This document shows positions 24,168 to 31,708 of a DNA stretch of 64,000 nucleotides, piece after piece. The position numbers and the translations under genes were made by a program. Numbering within the stretch: position 1 is the stretch's first letter; every line of letters starts with the position of its first letter. The stretch is from contig NZ_CP141058.1 of NCBI RefSeq assembly GCF_034661175.1, forward strand, positions 1,550,001-1,614,000. The letters run 5' to 3'. Origin of the DNA: Nocardioides renjunii (GTDB lineage Bacteria; Actinomycetota; Actinomycetes; Propionibacteriales; Nocardioidaceae). The notes beneath the pieces were generated by a model. That model had not been told where the DNA came from, ran no database searches, and saw nothing but the letters and a program-made list of their open reading frames with translations.

Positions 24168-24186
24168 GTTCGCGTCCACTAGGCAG
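24168..24186 (+). other. Right strand of pre-23S processing stem
   Basis: Complement of 20798-20816, located 63 bp after mature 23S and about 80 bp before 5S. It closes the 23S precursor stem and separates it from the 5S transcript. The remainder of the 23S-5S spacer is C/A-rich and shows nothing else. Confidence 0.75.
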
Positions 24187-24269
24187 TTCCCAACCAACAC
24201 ACCCACCCCCACACCACCCAGCAACTGAGCTGGCGTGCACCGTGGGGCAGGGGGACATGGTTGAAAGAG

Positions 24270-24388
24270 TTACGGCGGCCATAGCGAAACGGGAAACACC
24301 CGGTCCCATACCGAACCCGGAAGTTAAGCCTTTCAGCGCCGATGGTACTGCAACCGAGAGGTTGTGGGAGAGTAGGACGCCGCCGGAC
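24270..24388 (+). rRNA. rrf: 5S ribosomal RNA
   Basis: About 119 nt. The closing helix CGGCGGC (24273-24279) pairs with GCCGCCG (24379-24385). The conserved CCCATACCGAACCCGGAAGT and GGAGAGTAGG stretches are present. It is the last gene of the rRNA operon. Confidence 0.96.
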
Positions 24389-24397
24389 ATACAGTTG

Positions 24398-24429
24398 GCA
24401 GAGGCCACCAGATACCTGGTGGCCTCTGC
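24398..24429 (+). terminator. rRNA operon terminator
   Basis: A 14-bp perfect stem (GCAGAGGCCACCAG/CTGGTGGCCTCTGC) with loop ATAC, nine bases after 5S. It is followed by GCCATTTCGG rather than a clean T run; the stem strength and position make it the operon terminator. Confidence 0.85.
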
Positions 24430-24515
24430 GCCATTTCGGGCCCCCGCACGAGTAGCGTGCGTGGGTAGCGTGGCCCCGGTATCCGGGGAGTCAACAGCAG
24501 AAGGAGTGAGCGGCC

Positions 24516-25523
24516 GTGGCCGAGGACCGTCGAGGACAGCGTCCGTCGCGAGGTGGAGCGGGTGCCGACCGAGGCAGCTCGGCCGGTGGACGGAGCGGAT
24601 CGTCGCCCCGGGGTGGCAGCGCCGCCTCCCGTGGCAAGGACTCCCGCGGAGGCAGTGGCGGTGGCAAGGACTCCCGCGCCGGCGACACCCGCGGTGACTC
24701 GCGCGGCGGTCAGCGCGGCGACGCCCGCGGCAAGGCCGGCTCGTCGCGCGGTGGCTACCAGGGTGGCGGCAAGAAGCCGTCCGGCTCAGGCGACCGCGCC
24801 TACCGTGGGCGCTCGGAGGAGAAGCCCCGGACGAGCGAGCAGGCGGTCTACGACGGCCCGGACCTGCCGGAGAACATCACCGGGGCGGAGCTTGACCGCG
24901 GCATCCGTGCGCAGCTCAAGGGCCTGCCCGAGAAGCTGGCGGCCCGGGTGGCGCGCCACCTCGCGGCGGCCGGCATGCTGATCGACGAGGACCCGGAGAA
25001 GGCCTACCAGCACACGCTGGCTGCCCGCGCCCGGGCCTCGAGGCTCGCGGTGGTCCGCGAGGCCACCGGTGAGGCGGCGTACGCTGCCGGCCACTACGCC
25101 GAGGCGCTCGCCGAGCTGCGTGCTGCCAAGCGGATGAACGGCGCGACCGATTACCTGCCCATCATGGCCGACTGCCACCGAGCGCTCGGCAACCCCGAGC
25201 AGGCCATCAAGCTGGCCAAGAGCCCGTCGGTCGCGAACTTCAGCACCGAGGCGAAGGCGGAGATGACCCTGGTCGAGGCCGGCGCCCGTCGGGACATGGG
25301 GCAGCTCGACGCTGCGCTTCGGACGCTCGAGCTGGCGCCGCTGACGTCCAAGAGCCGCTCCGCATGGGTCGTGCGGCTGCGCTACGCGTACGCCGACACG
25401 CTCGAGGCCGCCGGTCGCGAGTCCGACGCGCTCGCCTGGTTCCACCGCACGCACGCGATCGACTCCGAGGAGCTGACCGACGCCGCGGCACGCGCCGACC
25501 TGCTCGAGCGCCGCCAGTCCTGA
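24516..25523 (+). CDS. TPR-like protein with Arg/Gly/Ser-rich N-terminus
   Basis: A 335-residue protein of unknown function. The first ~105 residues are low-complexity Gly/Arg/Ser/Asp (for example RGKDSRGGSGGGKDSRAGDTRG in part), resembling RGG-type RNA-binding tails. The remainder (about 115-335) is alpha-helical and TPR-like: LAARARASRLAVVREATGEA, YAEALAELRAAKRMNG, NPEQAIKLAKSP and ADTLEAAGRESDALAWFHR. A GTG start at 24516 follows AAGGAG. It sits directly downstream of the rRNA operon terminator. An RNA- or ribosome-linked role is suggested by the RGG-like tail and position only. Confidence 0.78.
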   Translation: MAEDRRGQRPSRGGAGADRGSSAGGRSGSSPRGGSAASRGKDSRGGSGGGKDSRAGDTRGDSRGGQRGDARGKAGSSRGGYQGGGKKPSGSGDRAYRGRSEEKPRTSEQAVYDGPDLPENITGAELDRGIRAQLKGLPEKLAARVARHLAAAGMLIDEDPEKAYQHTLAARARASRLAVVREATGEAAYAAGHYAEALAELRAAKRMNGATDYLPIMADCHRALGNPEQAIKLAKSPSVANFSTEAKAEMTLVEAGARRDMGQLDAALRTLELAPLTSKSRSAWVVRLRYAYADTLEAAGRESDALAWFHRTHAIDSEELTDAAARADLLERRQS

Positions 25524-25690
25524 CCCCGTCGTGCTGGCCGGCCGGTCCGGACCTGGGCATGTGCTGGTATTCACGCGCCACATGGGCCACAATGGAGCCC
25601 TAATCACATAGGTGTCACTCGACCTCCATCGAGCAACGACGACAGAACGCTGGGGAAGGCGCATCTGGAGCGTCGGAACTCAAGGAGGTC

Positions 25691-26221
25691 ATGGTGACCA
25701 CACGCATTGCTTCCCGCCCGGACGGTCCGGGGACGCGGGGCATTCTCTACGTGCACTCTGCGCCCTCCGCGCTCTGCCCTCACATCGAGTGGGCGGTCGG
25801 CGGGGTGCTCGGAGCTGCCGTCTCGCTCGACTGGACGCCGCAGCCTGCCCAGCCGGGCGCATACCGCGCGGAGCTGTCCTGGTCCGGCGCGGCCGGCACC
25901 GCTGCCGCCGTCGCGTCGGCGCTGCGCGGCTGGAACCACCTGCGCTTCGAGATCACCGAGGAGCCGACCAGCTCCACCGAGGGCACGCGCTTCTCGTGCA
26001 CGCCCGACCTGGGCATCTTCCACGCGATCACCGGACCGCACGGCGACATCCTCATCCCGGAGGACCGCCTGAAGGCGGCCGTCGTCAAGGCGGCGCTCGG
26101 TGACACGACGCTGCTGCTCGAGATCGACAGCCTGCTCGGCAAGCCGTGGGACGACGAGCTCGAGACCTTCCGCCACGCCGGCGAGGGCGCTCCCGTGCGG
26201 TGGCTCCACCAGGTCGTCTGA
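25691..26221 (+). CDS. DUF3145 family protein
   Basis: A 176-residue protein of the actinobacterial DUF3145 family; function unknown. The family pattern is clear along the whole length: TRGILYVHSAPSALCPHIEW at the start, then a Trp-rich middle (RGWNHLRFEITEEPT) and the C-terminal DDELETFRHAGEGAPVRWLH. The start is an ATG after AAGGAGGTC. It is convergent with the fatty-acid operon and separated from it by two strong hairpins. Conservation in actinobacteria next to lipid genes suggests a housekeeping role, but no activity can be named. Confidence 0.88.
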   Translation: MVTTRIASRPDGPGTRGILYVHSAPSALCPHIEWAVGGVLGAAVSLDWTPQPAQPGAYRAELSWSGAAGTAAAVASALRGWNHLRFEITEEPTSSTEGTRFSCTPDLGIFHAITGPHGDILIPEDRLKAAVVKAALGDTTLLLEIDSLLGKPWDDELETFRHAGEGAPVRWLHQVV

Positions 26222-26228
26222 CGCTTGT

Positions 26229-26284
26229 CCGTCCCGTAGGGACGGCCGCACCACGGCGACGGGCGCGTCCGGCGCCCGTCGCCG
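26229..26284. terminator. Tandem hairpins between convergent genes
   Basis: CCGTCCC-GTA-GGGACGG (26229-26245) is followed by a 13-bp perfect stem CGGCGACGGGCGC/GCGCCCGTCGCCG with loop GTCCG (26254-26284). They lie between the DUF3145 stop and the accD stop and can terminate transcription from both sides. Confidence 0.75.
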
Positions 26285-26291
26285 AGGCGGG

Positions 26292-27722
26292 TCAGAGCGG
26301 GATGTTGCCGTGCCGCCCGCGGCGTACGCCGGCGGTGTCGATCTCGTGGCGCATGGCCTCGGCGATGGCGCTGCGCGTGCGCGTCGGCTCCACGACCTCG
26401 TCGACGACGCCGATCTCGACGGCCTTGTCGACGCCCCCCGCGATGCGCTCGTGCTCGGCGGCGAGCTCGGCCTCGACCTGCGGACGGATCTCGGGGGAGA
26501 CCTCGGCCAGCTTGCGCCGGTGCAGGATGCGGATCGCCGCGACGGCACCCATGACGGCCACCTCGGCCCCCGGCCAGGCGAAGACTCGCGTCGCGCCCAG
26601 CGAGCGGGCGTTCATGGCGATGTAGGCGCCGCCGTAGGTCTTGCGGGTCACCAGGGTCACCCGGGGGACCACGCACTCGCCGAAGGCGTGCAGCAGCTTG
26701 GCGCCGCGGCGGACGACCCCGTCCCACTCCTGGCCCACGCCGGGCAGGTAGCCCGGGACGTCGACCAGGACGACGAGCGGGACGCCAAAGGCGTCGCACA
26801 TGCGGACGAAGCGGGACGCCTTCTCCGCGGAGAGGGAGTCGAGGCATCCGCCGAGCCGCAGCGGGTTGTTGGCGACCACGCCCACGGTGCGCCCACCGAA
26901 GCGGCCCAGGGCCGTGACGATGTTGGGCGCCCACCGGGCGTGCAGCTCCTGCATGGTGCCCTCGTCGAGCAGGCCGTCGACGAGCGGGTGCACGTCGTAG
27001 GCGCGCTTCTTGGACTCGGGCAGCAGGGCGCCGAGGTCGCGGTCGTCGACGGACTCCACGGCGAGGCTGCCCTGGGCGCCGAGGAGCGAGGCGACGGTGC
27101 GGGCGCGGTCGAGCGCCTCGCGCTCGGACTCGGTGAGGATGTGCACCACGCCGGAGCGGCGCCCGTGCGGCTCGGGACCGCCGAGGCGCAGCATGTCGAC
27201 GTCCTCGCCGGTGACCGACCGTACGACGTCGGGGCCGGTGACGAAGATGCGGCCCTCCGGGCCGAGGATCACCACGTCGGTGAGGGCGGGACCGTAGGCG
27301 GCGCCCCCGGCAGCGGGGCCGAGGACGACGGAGATCTGCGGGATGACGCCGGAGGCCTGGGTCATCACCTGGAAGATGCGGCCGACGGCGTGCAGCGACA
27401 GCACGCCCTCGGCCAGGCGGGCCCCGCCGGAGTGCCAGAGGCCGATGATCGGCACGCCGTCGGTGATGGCGCGGTGGTAGGCGTCCACGACGACCCGGCA
27501 GCCGACGTCGCCCATCGCGCCGCCCATCACGGTGGCGTCGGAGCAGAAGGCCACCACGGACGTGCCGTCCACGCGGCCGACCGCGGCGAGCATGCCGGAG
27601 TCGTCGTCGGGCGTGATCAGCTCGAGGGTGCCGTCGTCGAGCAGGGCGGTGAGGCGGTGGACCGGGTTGCGCGGGTCGTCCTCGCGCGGGAGCTTGACCG
27701 GCTTGGTCGCGGTGGTCGTCAT
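26292..27722 (-). CDS. accD: Acyl-CoA carboxylase carboxyltransferase (beta) subunit, AccD6-like
   Basis: The carboxyltransferase half of an acetyl/propionyl-CoA carboxylase, 476 residues. It transfers CO2 from biotin to acyl-CoA to give malonyl- or methylmalonyl-CoA for fatty-acid synthesis. N-terminal crotonase-like half: VAFCSDATVMGGAMGDVGC, GLWHSGGARLAEG and QISVVLGPAAGGAAYGPAL; C-terminal half: NNPLRLGGCLDSLSAEKASR, LVDVPGYLPGVGQE and KTYGGAYIAMNARSLGA. It is the last gene of the fatty-acid operon, 21 bp after fabF, as accD6 follows kasA/kasB in mycobacteria. It lacks the zinc finger of E. coli AccD. The biotin-bearing alpha subunit is not in this window. Confidence 0.93.
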   Translation of the reverse strand: MTTTATKPVKLPREDDPRNPVHRLTALLDDGTLELITPDDDSGMLAAVGRVDGTSVVAFCSDATVMGGAMGDVGCRVVVDAYHRAITDGVPIIGLWHSGGARLAEGVLSLHAVGRIFQVMTQASGVIPQISVVLGPAAGGAAYGPALTDVVILGPEGRIFVTGPDVVRSVTGEDVDMLRLGGPEPHGRRSGVVHILTESEREALDRARTVASLLGAQGSLAVESVDDRDLGALLPESKKRAYDVHPLVDGLLDEGTMQELHARWAPNIVTALGRFGGRTVGVVANNPLRLGGCLDSLSAEKASRFVRMCDAFGVPLVVLVDVPGYLPGVGQEWDGVVRRGAKLLHAFGECVVPRVTLVTRKTYGGAYIAMNARSLGATRVFAWPGAEVAVMGAVAAIRILHRRKLAEVSPEIRPQVEAELAAEHERIAGGVDKAVEIGVVDEVVEPTRTRSAIAEAMRHEIDTAGVRRGRHGNIPL

Positions 27723-27743
27723 CAGTGGTCCTTCCGGGACGGT

Positions 27744-28997
27744 TCAGATGCTCCCGAAGGCCACGGCGACGTTGGCGCCGCCGAAGCCGAAGGAGTTGTT
27801 GAGGGCCACGATGTCCCCGTCGGGCAGGTCGCGCCGCGACGTCGGGATGTCGAGGTGGACCTCGGGGTCCTTGTCGTCGAGGTTGATCGTCGGGGGGCTG
27901 ACCCGGTCGCGCAGGGCCATCACGGTCGCGACGGCCTCGAGCGCGCCGGCGCCACCGAGGAGGTGGCCGGTCATCGACTTGGTGCTGGTCACGACGCAGC
28001 GGTCGACGTGCTCGCCGAGGACGGCGTGCAGCATGAGGCCCTCCGCGATGTCGCCCTTGGGTGTGGAGGTGGCGTGGGCGTTGACGTGGACCACGGTGGC
28101 GGGGTCGACGTCGCCCTCGCGCAGCGCCATCTGGATGGCGCGGGTGCCGCCGCGGCCCTCGGGGTCGGGCTGCGCGATGTCGTGCGCGTCGTTGCTGATG
28201 CCGGCGCCGCGCACCTCGGCATAGATCGTGGCGCCGCGGGCGCGGGCGTGCTCCTCGGACTCGAGGACGAGCAGGGCGCCGCCCTCACCGAGCACGAAGC
28301 CGTCGCGGGCGGAGTCCCAGGGACGGGAGACGGACGACGGGTCGCGCCCGTCGTCGCCGCTGGCGGTCTTGGACAGGGCCATCATGTTGGCGAACGCCGC
28401 CATGGGCAGCGGGTGCATCGCGGCCTCGGTGCCGCCGGCGAGCACGACGTCGGCACGGCCGAGGCGGATCAGGTCGAGGGCCATCGCGATGGCCTCGTTG
28501 CCGGACGCGCAGGCCGACGTGGGTGCGTGGACGGCAGCGCGCGCGCCGTACTTGAGGCTCACGTTGGCGGCCGGGGCGTTGGGCATCAGCATCGGCACGG
28601 CGAGCGGCGAGACGCGGCGCGCGCCCTTCTCGAGCAGCGCGTCGTAGTTGGCCAGCAGCGTCGTGACGCCGCCGATCCCGGAGGCGACGGCGACAGCGAG
28701 GCGCTCGGGGTCGAGGCCGGAGCCCTCGAGCCCGGCATCGGCCCAGGCCTGCTCGGCAGCGACCATCGCGAACTGGCTCGACCGGTCGAGCCGGCGGGCC
28801 TTGACGCGGTCGAGCACCTCGGACGGCTCGACGGCGACGCGGCCGCCGATCTTGACCGGCAGCTGGTCGACCCACTCGTCGTCGAGGTACCGGACGCCGG
28901 ACGTGCCGGCGAGCATCGCCTGCCACGTGGAGGCGACGTCTCCACCGACGGGGGAGGTGGCGCCGAGGCCGGTGACGACTACGCGGGTCGAGGGCAT
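27744..28997 (-). CDS. fabF: Beta-ketoacyl-ACP synthase II
   Basis: Condensing enzyme of fatty-acid elongation, 417 residues, type II (KasA/FabF). Active-site Cys is in PTSACASGNEA; the two catalytic His are in HVNAHATSTPKGD and SMTGHLLGGAGALEAV. The start is ATG at 28997 (MPSTRVVVTGLGATSPVGG); a longer reading adds unrelated residues. It lies between acpP and accD in the operon. The gap to acpP holds a very stable hairpin, which may lower fabF expression relative to acpP. Confidence 0.95.
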   Translation of the reverse strand: MPSTRVVVTGLGATSPVGGDVASTWQAMLAGTSGVRYLDDEWVDQLPVKIGGRVAVEPSEVLDRVKARRLDRSSQFAMVAAEQAWADAGLEGSGLDPERLAVAVASGIGGVTTLLANYDALLEKGARRVSPLAVPMLMPNAPAANVSLKYGARAAVHAPTSACASGNEAIAMALDLIRLGRADVVLAGGTEAAMHPLPMAAFANMMALSKTASGDDGRDPSSVSRPWDSARDGFVLGEGGALLVLESEEHARARGATIYAEVRGAGISNDAHDIAQPDPEGRGGTRAIQMALREGDVDPATVVHVNAHATSTPKGDIAEGLMLHAVLGEHVDRCVVTSTKSMTGHLLGGAGALEAVATVMALRDRVSPPTINLDDKDPEVHLDIPTSRRDLPDGDIVALNNSFGFGGANVAVAFGSI

Positions 28998-29038
28998 CAG
29001 ATGAGGTTCCGTTCCGTGCGGGGGTGAGGGTTTCCGTG

Positions 29039-29076
29039 GTCGCGGGGGCCGGGCTGCTCGCCCGGCCACCCGCGAC
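29039..29076 (-). promoter_or_regulatory. Intercistronic hairpin between acpP and fabF
   Basis: GTCGCGGG+GGCCGGGC pairs with GCCCGGCC+CCCGCGAC, 16 bp in all with one bulged A and a 5-nt loop. It lies just after the acpP stop in the transcribed direction. It is either a partial terminator or an mRNA-stabilising element, a usual way to make more ACP than condensing enzyme from one transcript. Confidence 0.65.
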
Positions 29077-29090
29077 GTGGCCGGAGGGCG

Positions 29091-29336
29091 TCAGCCCTGG
29101 GCGCGCTCGATGTAGGCGACGGCGTCACCCACGGTCTTGAGGTTCTTGACCTCGTCGTCCGGGATGGTCACGCCGAACTTCTCCTCGGCGGCCACGACGA
29201 CCTCGACCATGGAGAGCGAGTCGACGTCGAGGTCGTCCACGAAGGACTTGTCCAGCTGGACGTCGTCGGCGTCGACGCCGGCCACCTCGTTGACGATGTC
29301 AGCGAGGTCGGCGCGGATTTCTTCGGTGGTGGCCAT
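29091..29336 (-). CDS. acpP: Acyl carrier protein
   Basis: An 81-residue carrier protein that holds growing acyl chains on a phosphopantetheine arm. The attachment Ser is in the DSLSMVEVVVAAEE motif (preceded by FVDDLDV). Length and acidity are normal. It lies between fabH and fabF, like acpM beside kasA. The ATG is preceded by AAGAAAGGGAGG, a strong ribosome site that fits the high demand for ACP. Confidence 0.97.
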   Translation of the reverse strand: MATTEEIRADLADIVNEVAGVDADDVQLDKSFVDDLDVDSLSMVEVVVAAEEKFGVTIPDDEVKNLKTVGDAVAYIERAQG

Positions 29337-29426
29337 GGGCCTCCCTTTCTTCTTGGGGTGGTTCTTCGGACGGATCAGGGGCTTGCGGGGCGGTCTCGAG
29401 GGTGGTCCGGGGGACCGCGGGACTGG

Positions 29427-30437
29427 TCAGGGGACGGTGACGACCTGGGCGGCGTAGGACAGGCCGGCGCCGAAGGCGATGAGGAGCGCGGTGTCGCCCG
29501 GCCTGGCCTCGCCCTCCTCCATCATCCGGTCGAGGGCGAGTGGGACCGACGCGGCGGAGGTGTTGCCCTGCTCGGCGACGTCGCGGGCGATCCGGACGGT
29601 GCCGGGCAGCTTCATCGAGCGGGCCATCGCGTCGATGATGCGCATGTTGGCCTGGTGGGGCACGAAGACGTCGAGGTCGTCGAGGCTCACGCCGGCCGCG
29701 TCCAGCGCCTGCTGGCCGATCTTGGCCATCGCGAACGACGCCCAGCGGAAGACCGGGTTGCCCTGCATGGTGAGGTGCGGCATCACGCCACTGCCGGGGA
29801 CCTCGGGGGTGCCGACGACGTCGCGCCAGTCCTCGCGCTGCCGGATGAGGTCGAACTGCTCGCCGTCGGAGCCCCACACGACCGGGCCGATGCCGGGCGT
29901 CTCGCTGGGACCCACGACGGCCGCGCCGGCGCCGTCGGCGAAGATGAAGGCGGTGCCGCGGTCCGTGAGGTCGAGGATGTCGGTCAGGCGCTCGACACCG
30001 ACGACCAGGACGTAGCGGGAGCTGCCGGCGCGGACGAGGTCCGAGGCGAGGGCGATCCCGTGGCAGAACCCGGAGCAGGCGGCGGAGATGTCGAAGGCGG
30101 CGGCGTCGGTGCCGAGCTCGTGGGCGATCGCCGTGGCGACGGCCGGGGTCTGGAGCAGGTGGCTGACCGTCGCGACGACCACGCAGTCGATCTGGCCGGC
30201 GTCGAGACCGGCCCGCTCGAGGGCGATGCGCGAGGCCTCGACGGACATCATCTGCACCGACTCGTCGGGACCGGCCCAGCGGCGCGTCCTGATGCCGGAG
30301 CGCTGCTGGATCCACTCGTCGCTGGAGTCGATCGCGTCGACGACGTCGGAGTTGGGGACGACCCGGACGGGTCGGTAGGCACCCACGCCCATGATGCGGG
30401 CGTGGGGGGCTCCGGTCCTGTCGGTGAGCGCCGCCAT
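29427..30437 (-). CDS. fabH: Beta-ketoacyl-ACP synthase III
   Basis: Starts fatty-acid synthesis by condensing an acyl-CoA with malonyl-ACP; 336 residues. Catalytic triad: Cys in ISAACSGFCHGI, His in VPHQANMRIIDA and Asn in GNTSAASVPLAL. Start: ATG at 30437, overlapping the fabD stop by one base (TGATG). In mycobacteria fabH is elsewhere on the chromosome, while here it is within the operon as in Streptomyces. A FabH of this kind in a Nocardioides-like host would be expected to accept branched primers; that is inference. Confidence 0.95.
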   Translation of the reverse strand: MAALTDRTGAPHARIMGVGAYRPVRVVPNSDVVDAIDSSDEWIQQRSGIRTRRWAGPDESVQMMSVEASRIALERAGLDAGQIDCVVVATVSHLLQTPAVATAIAHELGTDAAAFDISAACSGFCHGIALASDLVRAGSSRYVLVVGVERLTDILDLTDRGTAFIFADGAGAAVVGPSETPGIGPVVWGSDGEQFDLIRQREDWRDVVGTPEVPGSGVMPHLTMQGNPVFRWASFAMAKIGQQALDAAGVSLDDLDVFVPHQANMRIIDAMARSMKLPGTVRIARDVAEQGNTSAASVPLALDRMMEEGEARPGDTALLIAFGAGLSYAAQVVTVP

Positions 30438-31621
30438 CAGAGGGTCGCCTCGGGGTGGAGCCGCAGCAGCGGCTGCCCGGGGGAGACCAGGTCGCCGTCC
30501 TCGACGAGCCACTCGACGACGGAGCCGCCGTGGGGCGCCGTGATCTCGGTGCGGTCGCGGAGGCTGGCGACCGCGCCGATCGACGCACCGGGGGCGAGCA
30601 CGTCGCGCTCGACGGCCTCGGAGGAGAGGTGGAAGGTGCCCTTGGCGGGCGAGACCACCATGCGCCAGGTCGGCGTGGTCTCGATCATCGAGGCCTCCCC
30701 GTGCTTGTCGCAGAAGTCGCGGGCGGCGTCGAGCTGGTCGGGCGTCTTGAGGGCGAACGTCTCGACGCCCTTGAGCGCGCGCTTGGCGATGCCGGTCAGC
30801 GTGCCGGCGGGCGGCATCTCGAGGACGCCGGTGACGCCGAGGTCGGTCATCGTCTCCAGGCACAGGTCCCAGCGGACCGGACTGGCGATCTGACCGACCA
30901 TCCGACGCAGCACGTCGCGCCCGTCGTGGACGATCTGGCCGTCGCGGTTGGAGATCACCGGCGTGCGCGGGTCGTGGGTGGAGACCGAGCGCGCGAGCGA
31001 GGCGAGCCGGTCGACAGCAGGCGCCATGTGGGTGGTGTGGAAGGCGCCTGCGACGCTCAGCGGCATCAGGCGGGCCTTGGCCGGCGGGTCCTCGGCGAAC
31101 GCTGCGAGCTGCTCCATGGTGCCCGCGGCGACGACCTGGCCGGGGCCGTTGTCGTTGGCGGGGGTCAGGCCGTGGCGCTCGATCGCCGCGAGCACCTCCT
31201 CGCGGTCACCGCCGAGGACGGCCGTCATGCCGGTGGCCGTGGTGGCGGCGGCGTCGGCCATCGCGTTGCCGCGCTCGCGGACGAGGACCATCGCCTGCTC
31301 GGCGGTGATCACCCGGGCGCCCGCGGCCGCGCTGAGCTCACCGACGCTGTGGCCGGCGACCGCGCCGATGCGGGCGAAAGCGTCGGCGGGGTGCGGGAAC
31401 AGGTCGAGGGCCGCGATGAGTCCGGTCGCGACCAGCAGCGGCTGGGCGATCTTGGTGTCGCGGATGGTCTCGGCGTCGGCCTTCGTGCCGTAGTGGGCGA
31501 GGTCGATGTCGGCGACGGTGGCCAGCCAGTCGAACCGCGCGGCGAAGACGGGGTCCTCGAGCCAGGGCGTGAGGAAGCCGGGGGTCTGGGCCCCCTGGCC
31601 GGGGGCGACGATGACGAGCAC
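30437..31621 (-). CDS. fabD: Malonyl-CoA:ACP transacylase with C-terminal biotinyl-like domain
   Basis: Loads malonyl groups onto ACP. The catalytic domain (1-310) has GQGAQ, the nucleophile Ser92 in GHSVGE and His195 in GAFHTTHM. It is 394 residues, about 80 longer than ordinary FabD. The extra part (about 320-394) looks like a biotinyl/lipoyl domain (VLAPGASIG ... EITAPHGGSVVEWLVEDGD and VSPGQPLLRL). Aligned by eye with AMKM hairpins, the modified Lys is replaced (SLRDR), so it should not carry biotin or lipoate. Starts at 31621 and 31630 (both GTG) are possible. The gene is 80 bp after fasR, with an inverted repeat in the gap. Confidence 0.92.
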   Translation of the reverse strand: MLVIVAPGQGAQTPGFLTPWLEDPVFAARFDWLATVADIDLAHYGTKADAETIRDTKIAQPLLVATGLIAALDLFPHPADAFARIGAVAGHSVGELSAAAGARVITAEQAMVLVRERGNAMADAAATTATGMTAVLGGDREEVLAAIERHGLTPANDNGPGQVVAAGTMEQLAAFAEDPPAKARLMPLSVAGAFHTTHMAPAVDRLASLARSVSTHDPRTPVISNRDGQIVHDGRDVLRRMVGQIASPVRWDLCLETMTDLGVTGVLEMPPAGTLTGIAKRALKGVETFALKTPDQLDAARDFCDKHGEASMIETTPTWRMVVSPAKGTFHLSSEAVERDVLAPGASIGAVASLRDRTEITAPHGGSVVEWLVEDGDLVSPGQPLLRLHPEATL

Positions 31622-31689
31622 GGGGTCCACTCTGCCGGGTGCGCGGCTCCGCTCGCGGGTCCGACGCCGACGAAACTCACCCGGGGATC

Positions 31690-31708
31690 GTTGGAGGTTT
31701 CCTACAAC
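31690..31708. promoter_or_regulatory. Candidate FasR operator before fabD
   Basis: GTTGGAGG-TTT-CCTACAAC: 8-bp arms with one mismatch, overlapping the fasR stop codon and about 70 bp upstream of fabD. In Streptomyces the PucR-type activator FasR binds ahead of fabD, so this is the natural candidate site. The assignment is inference from position and symmetry. Confidence 0.45.

Noticed and set aside
26100..29027. A 975-codon plus-strand open frame opposite accD and fabF
   Set aside because: It is antisense to two conserved enzymes, with Gly/Ala/Val/Arg/Asp-rich repetitive translation typical of high-GC shadow frames and no recognisable domain.
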